Source of the DNA: Pantoea sp. Lij88 | Lineage (GTDB): Bacteria; Pseudomonadota; Gammaproteobacteria; Enterobacterales; Enterobacteriaceae | DNA: 64,000 nt | Assembly (NCBI RefSeq): GCF_030062155.1 | Contig: NZ_CP118269.1 | Coordinates: 2,418,001-2,482,000 of the forward strand | Direction: 5' to 3' | In this document: positions 1 through 8,953 of the stretch, one piece after another | How positions within the stretch are numbered: position 1 is the first letter of the stretch | How the letters are laid out: each line of letters starts with the position of its first letter | Notes under the pieces: model-generated | Told to the model about the DNA's origin: nothing | What the model saw: the letters and a program-made list of their open reading frames with translations, nothing else | Database searches by the model: none | Translations under genes and position numbers: made by a program

Positions 1-529
1 GCAGCGCCCAGTTCAGCGTCGAGGGCGTGTCGCCATGCCCGATGACGTTGAGAATATCTGACGACTCACCCGCTTCCTGCGGCGGTTGCGGCTGCGGAAT
101 GCTGATCAGCGCCTGATCCAGCTGCTCCGGCGATCCGCCGCCCTGAACCACCCGCAGCAGCGTATTGCCCACCTGCTGGTACCACTCGCCGGAACGGGCC
201 AGCAGGGCTGGTGACCACTCGGCGGGGGTGAAGTGGCGCAGCGCGCAGAGCGGATAGTTACGCCCTACGCTATCCCGTGCGGCGATCAGGCAGCCCATCT
301 GGATCAGCTGACTGCCCAGCATCGGCGGCACCACAAAATTCCAGACCGGCGCGTTGAGGAACGGGCGCGACGGGGCATTTTCACTCTCCTGGCTGCTCTG
401 CCAGTGATGCAGGCCCACCTGAAACCAGCTGGACCATTGGCGATAGAGCACGTCAGGAAAGCGGCGCTTCACAAAGTCACCCGCGCTGGGCAATTTGCCG
501 TACCAGCAGGGTGCAGCGTAATGAGTCAT
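1..529 (-). CDS. tagF: TagF, type VI secretion-associated protein (partial, 3' end outside window)
   Basis: The frame opens at 529 and is still open at the left edge, giving about 176 residues. The N-terminus reads MTHYAAPCWYGKLPSAGDF, the typical opening of the TagF (DUF2094) family, in which a G-K-L-P-x-x-G-D-F segment is conserved. TagF proteins act in the cytoplasm as post-translational regulators of T6SS assembly in several bacteria; here that role is inferred. The start lies 14 bp past the tssM stop, with an AGGA sequence about 7 bases upstream, so it is translated from the same operon. No signal peptide or membrane segment is visible in the part present. Confidence 0.85.
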   Translation of the reverse strand, partial: MTHYAAPCWYGKLPSAGDFVKRRFPDVLYRQWSSWFQVGLHHWQSSQESENAPSRPFLNAPVWNFVVPPMLGSQLIQMGCLIAARDSVGRNYPLCALRHFTPAEWSPALLARSGEWYQQVGNTLLRVVQGGGSPEQLDQALISIPQPQPPQEAGESSDILNVIGHGDTPSTLNWAL

Positions 530-543
530 TGTCGGGTCCTGTT

Positions 544-3500
544 TCAGGGGCAGCTAAAGCCGGGAAGCTGGAACGGGTTACGAATGCTGCCAGGGGTAAA
601 CGACAGCGTGACCTGATGGCCTTCCACGCTGAACGTGGCTTCGCGGGTCAGGCCGCCTGCAGCGGTAACACGGGCGCGATCAAAGAAGCGATTGAGCGCC
701 CAGGGGCCGCTGGTGACGAGCGTCGACGTGGTGCCGTTGGTCAGGCCCAGCTGCATCCGCACCTGGCTGGTGCCGCCAGGGCCAGGCCAGCTGACCATCT
801 GCACCGCCTGCGGCCCGTGGCTGTAACGCAGGATCTGTCCATCCACATCCAGCGTCAGGTTGAGAATGTCGTTGTCCATTTTTACGGTGCGCAGCGTGAC
901 GCGGAAGCCTGGTGTGGTTGCGCCGTTGGCAAAGAACGCATCGCGGATTGACTGCGCCTGCTGGAACGGCCGCAGTAACGCTTCGCCACCTGGCAGAGTT
1001 TTACCGTCGATACCCGGCGTAAAGCGCCACGCCGCGTTAGTGGTATCGACCTTGCTGGCCAGATTATCGCGGAAGAAGCTATCCATCATGCCGCTGCCGG
1101 GGGCAAACATCCGGGCCAGATCGTCCGGCGTCACTTCACTGCGCGCGGAGCGAACCAGCGGATAACGCCCGGCGATCGCCTGACGGCAGAAACTGCCGAC
1201 TTCCATGGTGATGCGTTTACGGACGTTGTCCATGTCGCGGCGCTGCGCATCACTGCTGGCGCCAACCGCCATGCTGGAGACCATATTCTGCAGCGACCCC
1301 GGCAGACGTCCGGCGCTGGCCTGCAGACGACTGATCGCATCGCTGGCCGGTGGCGGCATCCCGCTGTTGGCGGCATCCTGCACCGCCGTGAGGTAGCGAT
1401 AGAGATCGTCAATCTGGTGCAGGAAATCATCCACCGCCAGCACTTTGCTGCCCTGCTGTAATGGCTGAGCCAGCTCAATGACCGGCGCAAAATGCACGGC
1501 AACCGCCTGCTCCGGTGACACCTGGGTTGCCGCCTGTCCACGCGCCGCAGCCGCCTCAGGCGAGGTAAACAGCGCTTCAAGGGTGCGGGTGGCGCTGTTA
1601 TCCGCTGGCTTCGCGGCCTGCGCGGTTTTCTCATCGGGCTGCGCCCGGTTCAGCGTCAGCAGATTGCTGAGATTGATCACCAGCTGGCGCAGCGGAGAAT
1701 GGTTACCTGACAGCAGACGCGCGGTGTTGATGCGTTGTGAAAGATCGGCGCTGCTGTTGAGCTGGATGTCGCTCAGGAACTGCTCCCACTGGCGGATGTA
1801 GTCCTGGACATAAAGCTGGCGAACCGCGAGATCGGTCTGCTCACTTTTCTGCTGCGGCGCAGCACCGTCCAGTACCCAGAGATCGTCCTGATAAAGCGCC
1901 TGCGTTACGGGGGCAATCTGCTTGTCCACATGCTGCCAGTAGCCATCGGGTGTATAGAGACCAGACACCCCGTCATTGACCGACTTACCGCTTTTACGCG
2001 AAAAAACCAGCTCGCTCTGAGGACCGCCCAGCGCCGCCAGGGTGACTGGCTGCAGGCTGTCGCTGCGTGAAAGCAGGCGTTTGAGTCGTCCATAGACGCG
2101 CTGTGACAGCGGCATCTGATTAATGAGCGCCTGCTCGCGCTTGACCAGCGCATCATCTTTCGCATACGGCGACGAGTGAATCTGCGTCTCCAGCAGCTGT
2201 TGCAGATGCCACGCCAGCTGTTTTACCTGCTGCTGGGTGACGTTCTGCGGCAGCTCACGTGAAAGATTCAGCATCAGCCACGCCTGCAGGAATTTGCCAT
2301 CGTAGTGCTTCGGCTGATAGAGCATCTGATACGCCTTCAGCGCTTCATAGCTGTAGTCCGCGTCGCTGCCGTTGTCATTGCGCAGCCAGCGGGTGATGTT
2401 CTGCGCTACCTGCGGCAACAGCAGCTGTTTCAGCGCTTTGTCGTAAAGTGCGCGGGTCGCATCGCTGACTTCGGTGCCGCGATAAAGCCCCATACGGCGC
2501 GTCAGCGGTGGGGACTCCAGCGAGAAGTCGGCGCTTTCCGGCAGATGCAACAGGGTGTTGAGATAAGGCACCAGCGCAAAGAGATCGCCATTGACCTGCT
2601 GCTGAAGCTGATCGCCCAGTTGCTCAACCTGCGGGCCTTTAGCGGCCATCTCCTGCAGATAGGTTTTGTTCTTGCTGTAGCTGGTGAGCCACAGTCCGCC
2701 CGCCACCAGAAGCAGTAACAGCAGCGCCAGATAACCCGACCACAATCCGGCGCGGTTACGCAGCTCCCACCAGCGGTTGCTGCCCGCCAGACCCGACTCC
2801 TGGAAAATCACATTTTCCAGCACCCCTTTCAGGAAGAAGCTCTGGCCTTTGTTCTGCGGAATCGGTGCCTCTTTATTGACCTGATCCCAGCTTCCCGATT
2901 CGCCTGCCTGCTGTCCAGGGAGATTCAGCGCGCGGTTCAGCTCGCCCATTACCCGGTCAAACGGCAGTCCTTCCTGGGTGCCGCTGGCAAAGTAGATGCC
3001 GCGTGGCGCGAACTGGGTTTCAAAATCGGAGCGGGCAAACAGCGTGTCGAGTGCCTCTGCCAGCAATGGACGCAATGCCGCGAACTCCTGCGGGAAGAGA
3101 TAACTTTCGGCTCGCGCCTGCGCATCACTTTCTGTCAGCAGCCGATCGGCCAGTCCGGCATCGAGCCGCTGTTGCAGCAGTGAATACTCCTGCTGGAACT
3201 GGCTGTTCAGCTCGAAATCAGCAGCGGACGCTTTCGCCCACGGGAAAGTGAATCCCCAGATCTGTTCACGCTGCGCTTTATCCAGCGAGGCAAAGTAGCT
3301 GCGGAAGCCTTTGAGCAGGTCCGCTTTGGTGACCAGTACGTAGACCGGGAAGCGGATCCCGAGACGATCGTGCAGCTCCATCAGCCGCTGACGCAGCGCC
3401 AGCGCCTGGTTGCGCAGCGCTTCGGGCGACTGGCTGAGCAGATCGGAGACGCTCAGGGTAACGATGACGCCGTTGATCGGCTGACGTCCGCGATATTTAC

Positions 3501-4173
3501 GCAGCAGGTCGAGGAAATGATGCCATTCGCTGGCATCACTAGCCTGCTGACTCTCCTGTGTACTGTAGCGCCCGGCGGTATCGAGCAGCACGGCGTCGTT
3601 GGTGAACCACCAGTCGCAGTTGCGGGTGCCGCCAATGCCGCGCAGCGCCGACTTCCCGAACTTATCCGCCAGCGGAAACTGCAGGCCGGAGTTAACCAGC
3701 GCGGTGGTTTTACCGGCACCGGGTGCACCGATGATCATGTACCACGGCAGCTGGTAGAGATACTGACGGCCAAAGCGCTGCGCCCAGAACGGCGTGCCCT
3801 TGCTGCTGTGGCGCTGGAAGTGCGCCTTTTTCAGCATCTCAGTGGCTTCTGAGAAACGCCCTGCCAGCACCTGCTCTTCACTGGTCAGGCGCTGACGATC
3901 GGCTTCCGGTGCATCGCTTTTGCCGGTTTCCAGGCTCGACATCAGCTTGCGGTTGAGCCAGAAATTGTAGAGCCGCGGAATCGCCTGCCCCAGGCCCCAG
4001 ACCAGATAGAGCAGCGCAATACTGATCATGCGGTTCTGCTCTGGCTCAAGCGGACGCGAATCAACGATAGAGAAGACCGGGCCAATCACCCAGATGATAA
4101 AAGAGAGCGCGGTAATGCCGACAAAGCCCCACGCGAGGCGGCTGGTCAGCACCGCAAACAGAATATTCAGCAT
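544..4173 (-). CDS. tssM: TssM (IcmF family), inner-membrane subunit of the T6SS membrane complex
   Basis: At 1209 residues this has the usual TssM length. Two hydrophobic segments lie near residues 12-34 and 48-66. A cytoplasmic NTPase-like domain carries the Walker A motif GAPGAGKT at residues 149-156, and a third membrane segment spans about 478-498. The long remainder is the periplasmic IcmF domain that contacts the lipoprotein TssJ. With TssL it forms the trans-envelope channel base. The gene starts 3 bp after the tssL stop, so the two are translationally close. Walker A is intact, so an NTP-binding role is plausible, although some family members lack it. Confidence 0.97.
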   Translation of the reverse strand: MLNILFAVLTSRLAWGFVGITALSFIIWVIGPVFSIVDSRPLEPEQNRMISIALLYLVWGLGQAIPRLYNFWLNRKLMSSLETGKSDAPEADRQRLTSEEQVLAGRFSEATEMLKKAHFQRHSSKGTPFWAQRFGRQYLYQLPWYMIIGAPGAGKTTALVNSGLQFPLADKFGKSALRGIGGTRNCDWWFTNDAVLLDTAGRYSTQESQQASDASEWHHFLDLLRKYRGRQPINGVIVTLSVSDLLSQSPEALRNQALALRQRLMELHDRLGIRFPVYVLVTKADLLKGFRSYFASLDKAQREQIWGFTFPWAKASAADFELNSQFQQEYSLLQQRLDAGLADRLLTESDAQARAESYLFPQEFAALRPLLAEALDTLFARSDFETQFAPRGIYFASGTQEGLPFDRVMGELNRALNLPGQQAGESGSWDQVNKEAPIPQNKGQSFFLKGVLENVIFQESGLAGSNRWWELRNRAGLWSGYLALLLLLLVAGGLWLTSYSKNKTYLQEMAAKGPQVEQLGDQLQQQVNGDLFALVPYLNTLLHLPESADFSLESPPLTRRMGLYRGTEVSDATRALYDKALKQLLLPQVAQNITRWLRNDNGSDADYSYEALKAYQMLYQPKHYDGKFLQAWLMLNLSRELPQNVTQQQVKQLAWHLQQLLETQIHSSPYAKDDALVKREQALINQMPLSQRVYGRLKRLLSRSDSLQPVTLAALGGPQSELVFSRKSGKSVNDGVSGLYTPDGYWQHVDKQIAPVTQALYQDDLWVLDGAAPQQKSEQTDLAVRQLYVQDYIRQWEQFLSDIQLNSSADLSQRINTARLLSGNHSPLRQLVINLSNLLTLNRAQPDEKTAQAAKPADNSATRTLEALFTSPEAAAARGQAATQVSPEQAVAVHFAPVIELAQPLQQGSKVLAVDDFLHQIDDLYRYLTAVQDAANSGMPPPASDAISRLQASAGRLPGSLQNMVSSMAVGASSDAQRRDMDNVRKRITMEVGSFCRQAIAGRYPLVRSARSEVTPDDLARMFAPGSGMMDSFFRDNLASKVDTTNAAWRFTPGIDGKTLPGGEALLRPFQQAQSIRDAFFANGATTPGFRVTLRTVKMDNDILNLTLDVDGQILRYSHGPQAVQMVSWPGPGGTSQVRMQLGLTNGTTSTLVTSGPWALNRFFDRARVTAAGGLTREATFSVEGHQVTLSFTPGSIRNPFQLPGFSCP

Positions 4174-4176
4174 GGA

Positions 4177-5415
4177 TCAGTTCCCTCTCGCCAGGCCGTT
4201 GAGTTCGGCATGCGTCGCATCCGGCGCCACCAGCAGTGTGATTTCAACACGACGGTTACGTGCGCGGTTTTCTGCGCTGTTGTTCGGCACCAGCGGATTG
4301 CTTTCGCCACGCCCTTCCGCTTTCACTCGTGACGGATCGGCCAGTTGCTGTTGCAGCAGAGACTGGACTGACCGGGCACGCGCCAGCGAAAGCTCAAAGT
4401 TGGAGGCGAAGCGTGCGCTGCGGATCGGTACGTTATCGCTGTAGCCAATCACCTGAATCTGACCGCTGACGTTGTTCATGGCGGCGGCGATGCGCTGGAT
4501 CACGTCGATATAACGTCCGCGCACCTCGGTCGCCGCCGAGGCAAACAACCCATCCCCTTTCAGCGTCACCACGCTGCGGTCCGCTTCATCACGCACCGCG
4601 ACCAGACCGGCATCGATTTCCGGTTTCAGGAAGGCGCGCAGGTTCAGCGTGGCAGGCGGTGGCGGCGCAGGGTTACCGATCTTCACTTCCGGCAGCGCCG
4701 TCTGATAGATGCGGGCCAGCACCGGCGAGGTGTAGTCACCCAGACGCCAGTTGAGCACGATATAGAACAGACAGGCCGCCAGCCCGGCCACTGCGGCGCA
4801 GGCCCACAGCGGGATCATCGGTCGCCACAGCTTGCGCAGCACCGGCTGATCGGTGGGATGCGGTGACAGCGCCGTCGCGTAACTGCCGCGCACGCTTCTG
4901 ATCATCTGCAGCAGACGCTGTTTGATGGTCTCCAGCTGCGAGCGGCCGTTGTCCAGCACCCGGTAGCGTCCTTCGAACCCCAGCAGCAGGCAGAAGTAGA
5001 TCAGTTCCAGCATCAGAATGTGACGTCTGGGGTTCTGCGACAGCTTGGCCAGCAGCTGGAAAAACTTCTCGCCGCCCCAGGTTTCGTTGTGAAAGGTGAC
5101 CAGCAAGCCGTTGCTGGTCCAGACGCCGCGACTGCCCCATGGCGTCAATGCCGCCGCCTCATCCAGTGCGGTACAGAGGCAGTAACGTGCGCCGATGATC
5201 ACTTCATAGCCGAGACCAGACTGCTGGCAGCTCAGCTCAAAGCGCCGAATCTGATCGATCAGCTGCTGGCGCAGTTGCGCCGGGTCTTCATGCGATACCG
5301 AATGGCGGATCTGCGGAATCGCGTTAATCAGGGGGTTGGCCGCCGCAACCAGCACATTCTGATGGCTGGCATCCGGCGCAAGATCGCTGTGTGATTTTTG
5401 TTGTTCCTGCATCAT
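4177..5415 (-). CDS. tssL: TssL (DotU family) with C-terminal OmpA-like peptidoglycan-binding domain
   Basis: This 412-residue protein has an N-terminal DotU domain (to about residue 200), one membrane segment near 203-225, and a periplasmic C-terminus. The C-terminal part, about residues 295-395, contains G-Y-S-D-N-V-P and NRARNRRVEI, which mark an OmpA/MotB-type peptidoglycan-binding fold. This is therefore the extended form of TssL, which can anchor the membrane complex to the cell wall without a separate TagL protein. It lies between tssK and tssM in one operon. Two adjacent Met codons begin the frame, so the exact start may be one codon later. Confidence 0.96.
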   Translation of the reverse strand: MMQEQQKSHSDLAPDASHQNVLVAAANPLINAIPQIRHSVSHEDPAQLRQQLIDQIRRFELSCQQSGLGYEVIIGARYCLCTALDEAAALTPWGSRGVWTSNGLLVTFHNETWGGEKFFQLLAKLSQNPRRHILMLELIYFCLLLGFEGRYRVLDNGRSQLETIKQRLLQMIRSVRGSYATALSPHPTDQPVLRKLWRPMIPLWACAAVAGLAACLFYIVLNWRLGDYTSPVLARIYQTALPEVKIGNPAPPPPATLNLRAFLKPEIDAGLVAVRDEADRSVVTLKGDGLFASAATEVRGRYIDVIQRIAAAMNNVSGQIQVIGYSDNVPIRSARFASNFELSLARARSVQSLLQQQLADPSRVKAEGRGESNPLVPNNSAENRARNRRVEITLLVAPDATHAELNGLARGN

Positions 5416-5432
5416 GCTGCGTGCTCAGTTTA

Positions 5433-6782
5433 TTATTCTGACTGACTGCGGATGGCCCAGAACTCCATGTTCAGGCCCGGAAACTCACCGGCAAGATGCA
5501 GCGCAAAAGCGCCCGAGCGCTCCATCTCTTTCCATAGCTCGCTGTTCTTATCCAGTTCGAAATAGCTGTATCCGGCATGCCACGGGATCTGCGGCGGCGC
5601 GCCGGGCATCGCCCGAAGTGCCAGACCCGGCAGCTGCAGCTGCACCAGATCGCGGATTTTGCTGACCGGCGCGACTTTCATCTGCGCCGGGAAGTGAGTT
5701 TTGAGGGTGTCGGCCGGCACGCTGGCTTTCACCGCCAGCACAAAGCCAAACTCGTGCACCATGCTGCTCTCCGGCACGGTGGCGACGTTCAGGCCGTGCG
5801 AACGCTGGGTCAGCGGCAGCTGAATGGCGCTCTCTTCCATCACCTGCGACAGCCCCTGACGCAGCAGCAGCGACAGACGACTGAAGCAGCTGTGCAGATC
5901 GTCATGATCGTAGAGTGGCAGCGAATCCGGTGCGCGGGCTGGCGTCCAGGTGCTGAGTTCCGCCGCCAGTTGCAGCCAGTGGCTGTAGAGCGTTTCAGGA
6001 TGCAGCAATGGCAGATGTTGCAGATGGCTGTGCAGGCCAAGCTGACGATTGAGCAGCGCCAGCAGCATAAAATCGACCATATCCGCGCTGTTAAAACGGC
6101 CGGTGCCCGGTGCGCGCTGGCTCAGCTGCTGACTGCGTTGCTGGATCAGCCCATGCAGATCGTTAAACATGTTCTGCAGCGGACGGCTGCTGTTCAGGGT
6201 CAGCATCGGCGGGATGTAGTCGCTGTCGAGCCGGATATGGTTGTCGCTGCGTTTTTCAATGACCTGCGCCACACCCATCGCGGTCCACTCGGCGGTCAGA
6301 TCCTGTTCCAGCATCAGACGCAGCCGCAACTTGCCGAACTGCACCGTGGCGCTGCCCACCGCCTGCGCGTTGTCATCTTCCACATCCGCTTCCCAGGCGA
6401 GATAGCGCGCCAGAGAATCCTGCGACTCCTGAAACGCGACCGCCTCGCGACCATTGCGCCGGGCCGGTATCGCCAGCACTACTTTGCTGCGGTCAACTGA
6501 GGACGGCAGATCCAGGGGTGCCGGGCCATGCTGCGGCTGGCTGAAGGAGAAGAACGTGCCGTCAGGCAGACAGCCGCTGGCAGCACTCAGCGCCAGTTTC
6601 CCCTGGCGCAGCAGCGCTTCATCGAACTCCAGATCGTAAAAGCCCCACGTATAGGCGCGCTGAGACTGGCCCCACTCACGCAGCGTGCTGAGAAGATAAT
6701 TTTCGGACTGCTGGAAATGGTGAGGACGCAGAAACATCCCCTCGGTCCAGACCACCTTTTCGGCTCTGTTCATAGGCATCAC
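5433..6782 (-). CDS. tssK: TssK, T6SS baseplate subunit
   Basis: The 449-residue product matches the TssK family in length. Its N-terminal segment includes VVWTEGMFLRPHHFQQSE, a stretch strongly conserved in TssK. TssK is a cytoplasmic trimer that links the baseplate to the TssJLM membrane complex. There are no membrane segments. The start overlaps the tssJ stop by 4 bp, an ATGA-type junction typical of translational coupling. The first two Met codons are close together, so the start could be shifted by a residue. Confidence 0.97.
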   Translation of the reverse strand: MMPMNRAEKVVWTEGMFLRPHHFQQSENYLLSTLREWGQSQRAYTWGFYDLEFDEALLRQGKLALSAASGCLPDGTFFSFSQPQHGPAPLDLPSSVDRSKVVLAIPARRNGREAVAFQESQDSLARYLAWEADVEDDNAQAVGSATVQFGKLRLRLMLEQDLTAEWTAMGVAQVIEKRSDNHIRLDSDYIPPMLTLNSSRPLQNMFNDLHGLIQQRSQQLSQRAPGTGRFNSADMVDFMLLALLNRQLGLHSHLQHLPLLHPETLYSHWLQLAAELSTWTPARAPDSLPLYDHDDLHSCFSRLSLLLRQGLSQVMEESAIQLPLTQRSHGLNVATVPESSMVHEFGFVLAVKASVPADTLKTHFPAQMKVAPVSKIRDLVQLQLPGLALRAMPGAPPQIPWHAGYSYFELDKNSELWKEMERSGAFALHLAGEFPGLNMEFWAIRSQSE

Positions 6783-7279
6783 TGTTTTTCCACGCGAAGG
6801 CCATTAATCCCTGCCACGATGCGGGCATTCAGCTCGCTATCGTTACGTTTCCAGAACGCCCAGAATGACGGCGACTCGCCTTCGGGAACCGGCAGAGAGA
6901 GACGCCAGACCTTGCCGTCCAGCGACTGATATTCCGCCATGATGCCGATAAAGCGCGCTTCCGGCAGACTGCGGATGCGCAGCGTTTTGCTGCGCTGTTC
7001 TGGCGTCAGGAAGAACTGCTGGGTGTTGAGCTGGGCGCTACCCAGCGCGGTTGCGGACTGGTTTTGCAGGGAGTAGAAGTCCGCTGACATGAACTCTGCA
7101 TCGGAGCTCAGTAACACCACGCGGACTTTCAGCGGCGCGCCGCCGTTAAGCTGATTCTGCCCCTGCACATCCAGGTTGTAGTAAGCCACCGGTGGTGTGC
7201 TGTCGCTGCTGCACGCTGCCAGCAGCCACACCAGCAGCACGATCAGCCCACGACACAGTTGTGTTGTTCTCATCATCAA
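6779..7279 (-). CDS. tssJ: TssJ, outer-membrane lipoprotein of the T6SS
   Basis: The 166-residue precursor has a signal peptide ending in a lipobox (LLAAC), with the lipidated Cys at residue 23 of the longest frame, followed by SSD. The mature part fits the TssJ transthyretin-like fold that binds the periplasmic end of TssM. Three Met residues occur at the start, so the true start may be Met2 or Met3. It is followed directly by tssK with a 4-bp overlap. Confidence 0.93.
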   Translation of the reverse strand: MMMRTTQLCRGLIVLLVWLLAACSSDSTPPVAYYNLDVQGQNQLNGGAPLKVRVVLLSSDAEFMSADFYSLQNQSATALGSAQLNTQQFFLTPEQRSKTLRIRSLPEARFIGIMAEYQSLDGKVWRLSLPVPEGESPSFWAFWKRNDSELNARIVAGINGLRVEKQ

Positions 7280-7299
7280 GCCCTCCCTGCTCAGTGCGA

Positions 7300-7899
7300 T
7301 TAGTTAATGATCCAGGTTCCGTTACTGCTGTTCTGACAGGCGGTGCTGTCACCGTTGACCGCGACGCAGGTTTTCTTCTTGCTGCTGCTGCGCGCGCGAC
7401 GTTTTGGCTGATCGGCTTTAACGGTCTGGTCGTAAAGGTCGCTTTTCACCACGGCGCGGAACGGCACATAGCCCGTCAGCTGCACGGTTGCCTGCGGTGC
7501 GGCAGGCTGAGCAGCATCTTTCACGGCAGCGGTGGCGTTCTCTGGTTTAGCTTCTGCAGCGGCCTGGGCGGGTTCACCCAGCGCCAGCCAGTTGTTCTCT
7601 ACCTGGCCAATCACGGTGTAGCTGTCACCGGTTTTCAGCGTTTCAACGACCTTGCCGCCGTAACCTGGCTGGCTCATTACCGAGCCAGGATAGAGCGCGC
7701 GGTAGGTTTCGTTTACCGGACTGAACTGCGCGGGCGGTTTAACGGCATAACGGTGGCTGATAGCCACACCGTCTACCGTGCTGGTGACCAGCGTGTCATC
7801 GGTCATTTTTGGCGGTGTTTTACAACCGGCGACAGAGAAAACAAACATCAGGCCTAACGCAATACGGAGCTTCACCATTTTTTTCATGTTGTGTTCCAT
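7300..7899 (-). CDS. SH3-domain lipoprotein heading the T6SS operon
   Basis: The 199-residue protein has a lipoprotein signal peptide with lipobox VAGC (Cys26). A bacterial SH3-like segment follows at about residues 75-160, containing KTGDSYTVIGQVENNWLAL and a later matching beta-rich stretch. The C-terminus is very basic, with RRARSSSKKK before two cysteines. SH3-like domains often bind peptidoglycan or protein partners. The start is backed by an AGGA five bases upstream of the first ATG. It is the first gene of the T6SS operon, 20 bp before tssJ, so a role in anchoring or regulating the apparatus at the envelope is likely but unproven. Confidence 0.8.
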   Translation of the reverse strand: MEHNMKKMVKLRIALGLMFVFSVAGCKTPPKMTDDTLVTSTVDGVAISHRYAVKPPAQFSPVNETYRALYPGSVMSQPGYGGKVVETLKTGDSYTVIGQVENNWLALGEPAQAAAEAKPENATAAVKDAAQPAAPQATVQLTGYVPFRAVVKSDLYDQTVKADQPKRRARSSSKKKTCVAVNGDSTACQNSSNGTWIIN

Positions 7900-8890
7900 T
7901 CATATCCTGGAGAGTGGCCAGAGGCCGGTTGTCAGTGTTGAAAATCGGGAATAGGTCTTTAAAAATTTGACTTAGTGCCACGCAAAAAGACAATTCTTAA
8001 ACAAACAGCGCAAAACTCTCGCGTGATGAGACGGAAAACGATCAGCGAAAGTTAAGTATAAAAAAGCATCACTGGAGACATACGCGGGAAACGGGAGGAA
8101 TCTGACCTGGCAATAAACGATCAGAAACATGATCAATTTTTTCCCGGCAAATTTGAGAAGGCAGGCAAAACCCAAGCTTTACTAATGCCATCCCTGGTCG
8201 AAAAACCAACATACTGGATAAGATTCCCAATAACAGAGTTATTCGCTTACGAAATAATATGACTTAACACATCTGCCATACATCTCATTAAAGCGATCTT
8301 ATTCAATAACTTACAAAAATTTTGTCATTTCATAGCTACCGCACGAGCCAGGTAGTCCCTGCCCGTGGGTTAGCGATTACAATCCATGTGTAAATATAAG
8401 CTGCGAGTTTACAGAAGATTGACAAAATTTCAACGGGCCACTTTCAGAAGAATTTACTTTAGAAACACTTAAGAAATTAAGTTAATCCAAATATGTTTCC
8501 TTTTTAAGTACCCGATCAGGACAAAGCTCAACAACCTGCAAAAATCTGAAGTATTTTTACACATTCATCCGTTTATTTCGGTATCACCATTAAAAATACT
8601 CATGTTAAGAATGGTTCTGATTGTGGAGGAGAGAAAAGCCACGAGCCTCAACAGGTCGTAGTGATGAGCCGTTCCGGGCGAAGACATCCTCCAGAAACCT
8701 GGTGTTATCAGGGTGTTAACAGATATGAGGGCATAAAAGCAGCGGATATAAGCTGGAGAAGAGCAAACGGAGTTAAGCGAAACGCTAAATGGGCCAGCTG
8801 CCCGTTCAGACATGACTGATTAATTTTTCTTTAGAAAGTACGATTGCCGATAAGTTTAAGTGTGTCAGCAGGTTACAGCTGAATGGGCAC
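7900..8890. other. AT-rich gene-free spacer upstream of the T6SS operon
   Basis: This stretch of roughly 1 kb between the T6SS operon head and the aldehyde dehydrogenase is clearly more AT-rich than its neighbours. Only short frames are present, with neither convincing ribosome binding sites nor recognisable products. It must contain the promoter of the T6SS operon. The composition is what one expects of an H-NS-silenced control region, which is an inference. No tRNA-like fold was found. Confidence 0.6.
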
Positions 8891-8917
8891 AAAAAAACCA
8901 CGCCGGAGCGTGGTTTT
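8891..8917 (-). terminator. Rho-independent terminator of the aldehyde dehydrogenase gene
   Basis: CCACGC and GCGTGG form a stem around a CGGA loop (8898-8913), extended by A-T pairs. On the minus strand it ends in seven U residues, and it lies just past the stop of the gene at 8954. The plus-strand side has four T residues, so it may also work weakly in the other direction. Confidence 0.85.
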
Positions 8918-8953
8918 GGTGGCTGTAACGGGTAACCCGACAGGGGTATAAAA

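Noticed and set aside
5577..6500. 307-codon frame antisense to tssK
   Set aside because: Shadow of the tssK gene; His- and Gln-rich composition with no domain.
7972..8175. 67-codon minus-strand frame in the T6SS upstream spacer
   Set aside because: No ribosome binding site, no family pattern, and mixed residue composition typical of random AT-rich sequence.
8565..8813. 82-codon minus-strand frame upstream of the aldehyde dehydrogenase terminator
   Set aside because: No credible start signal, low-quality composition and no recognisable domain; treated as non-coding.
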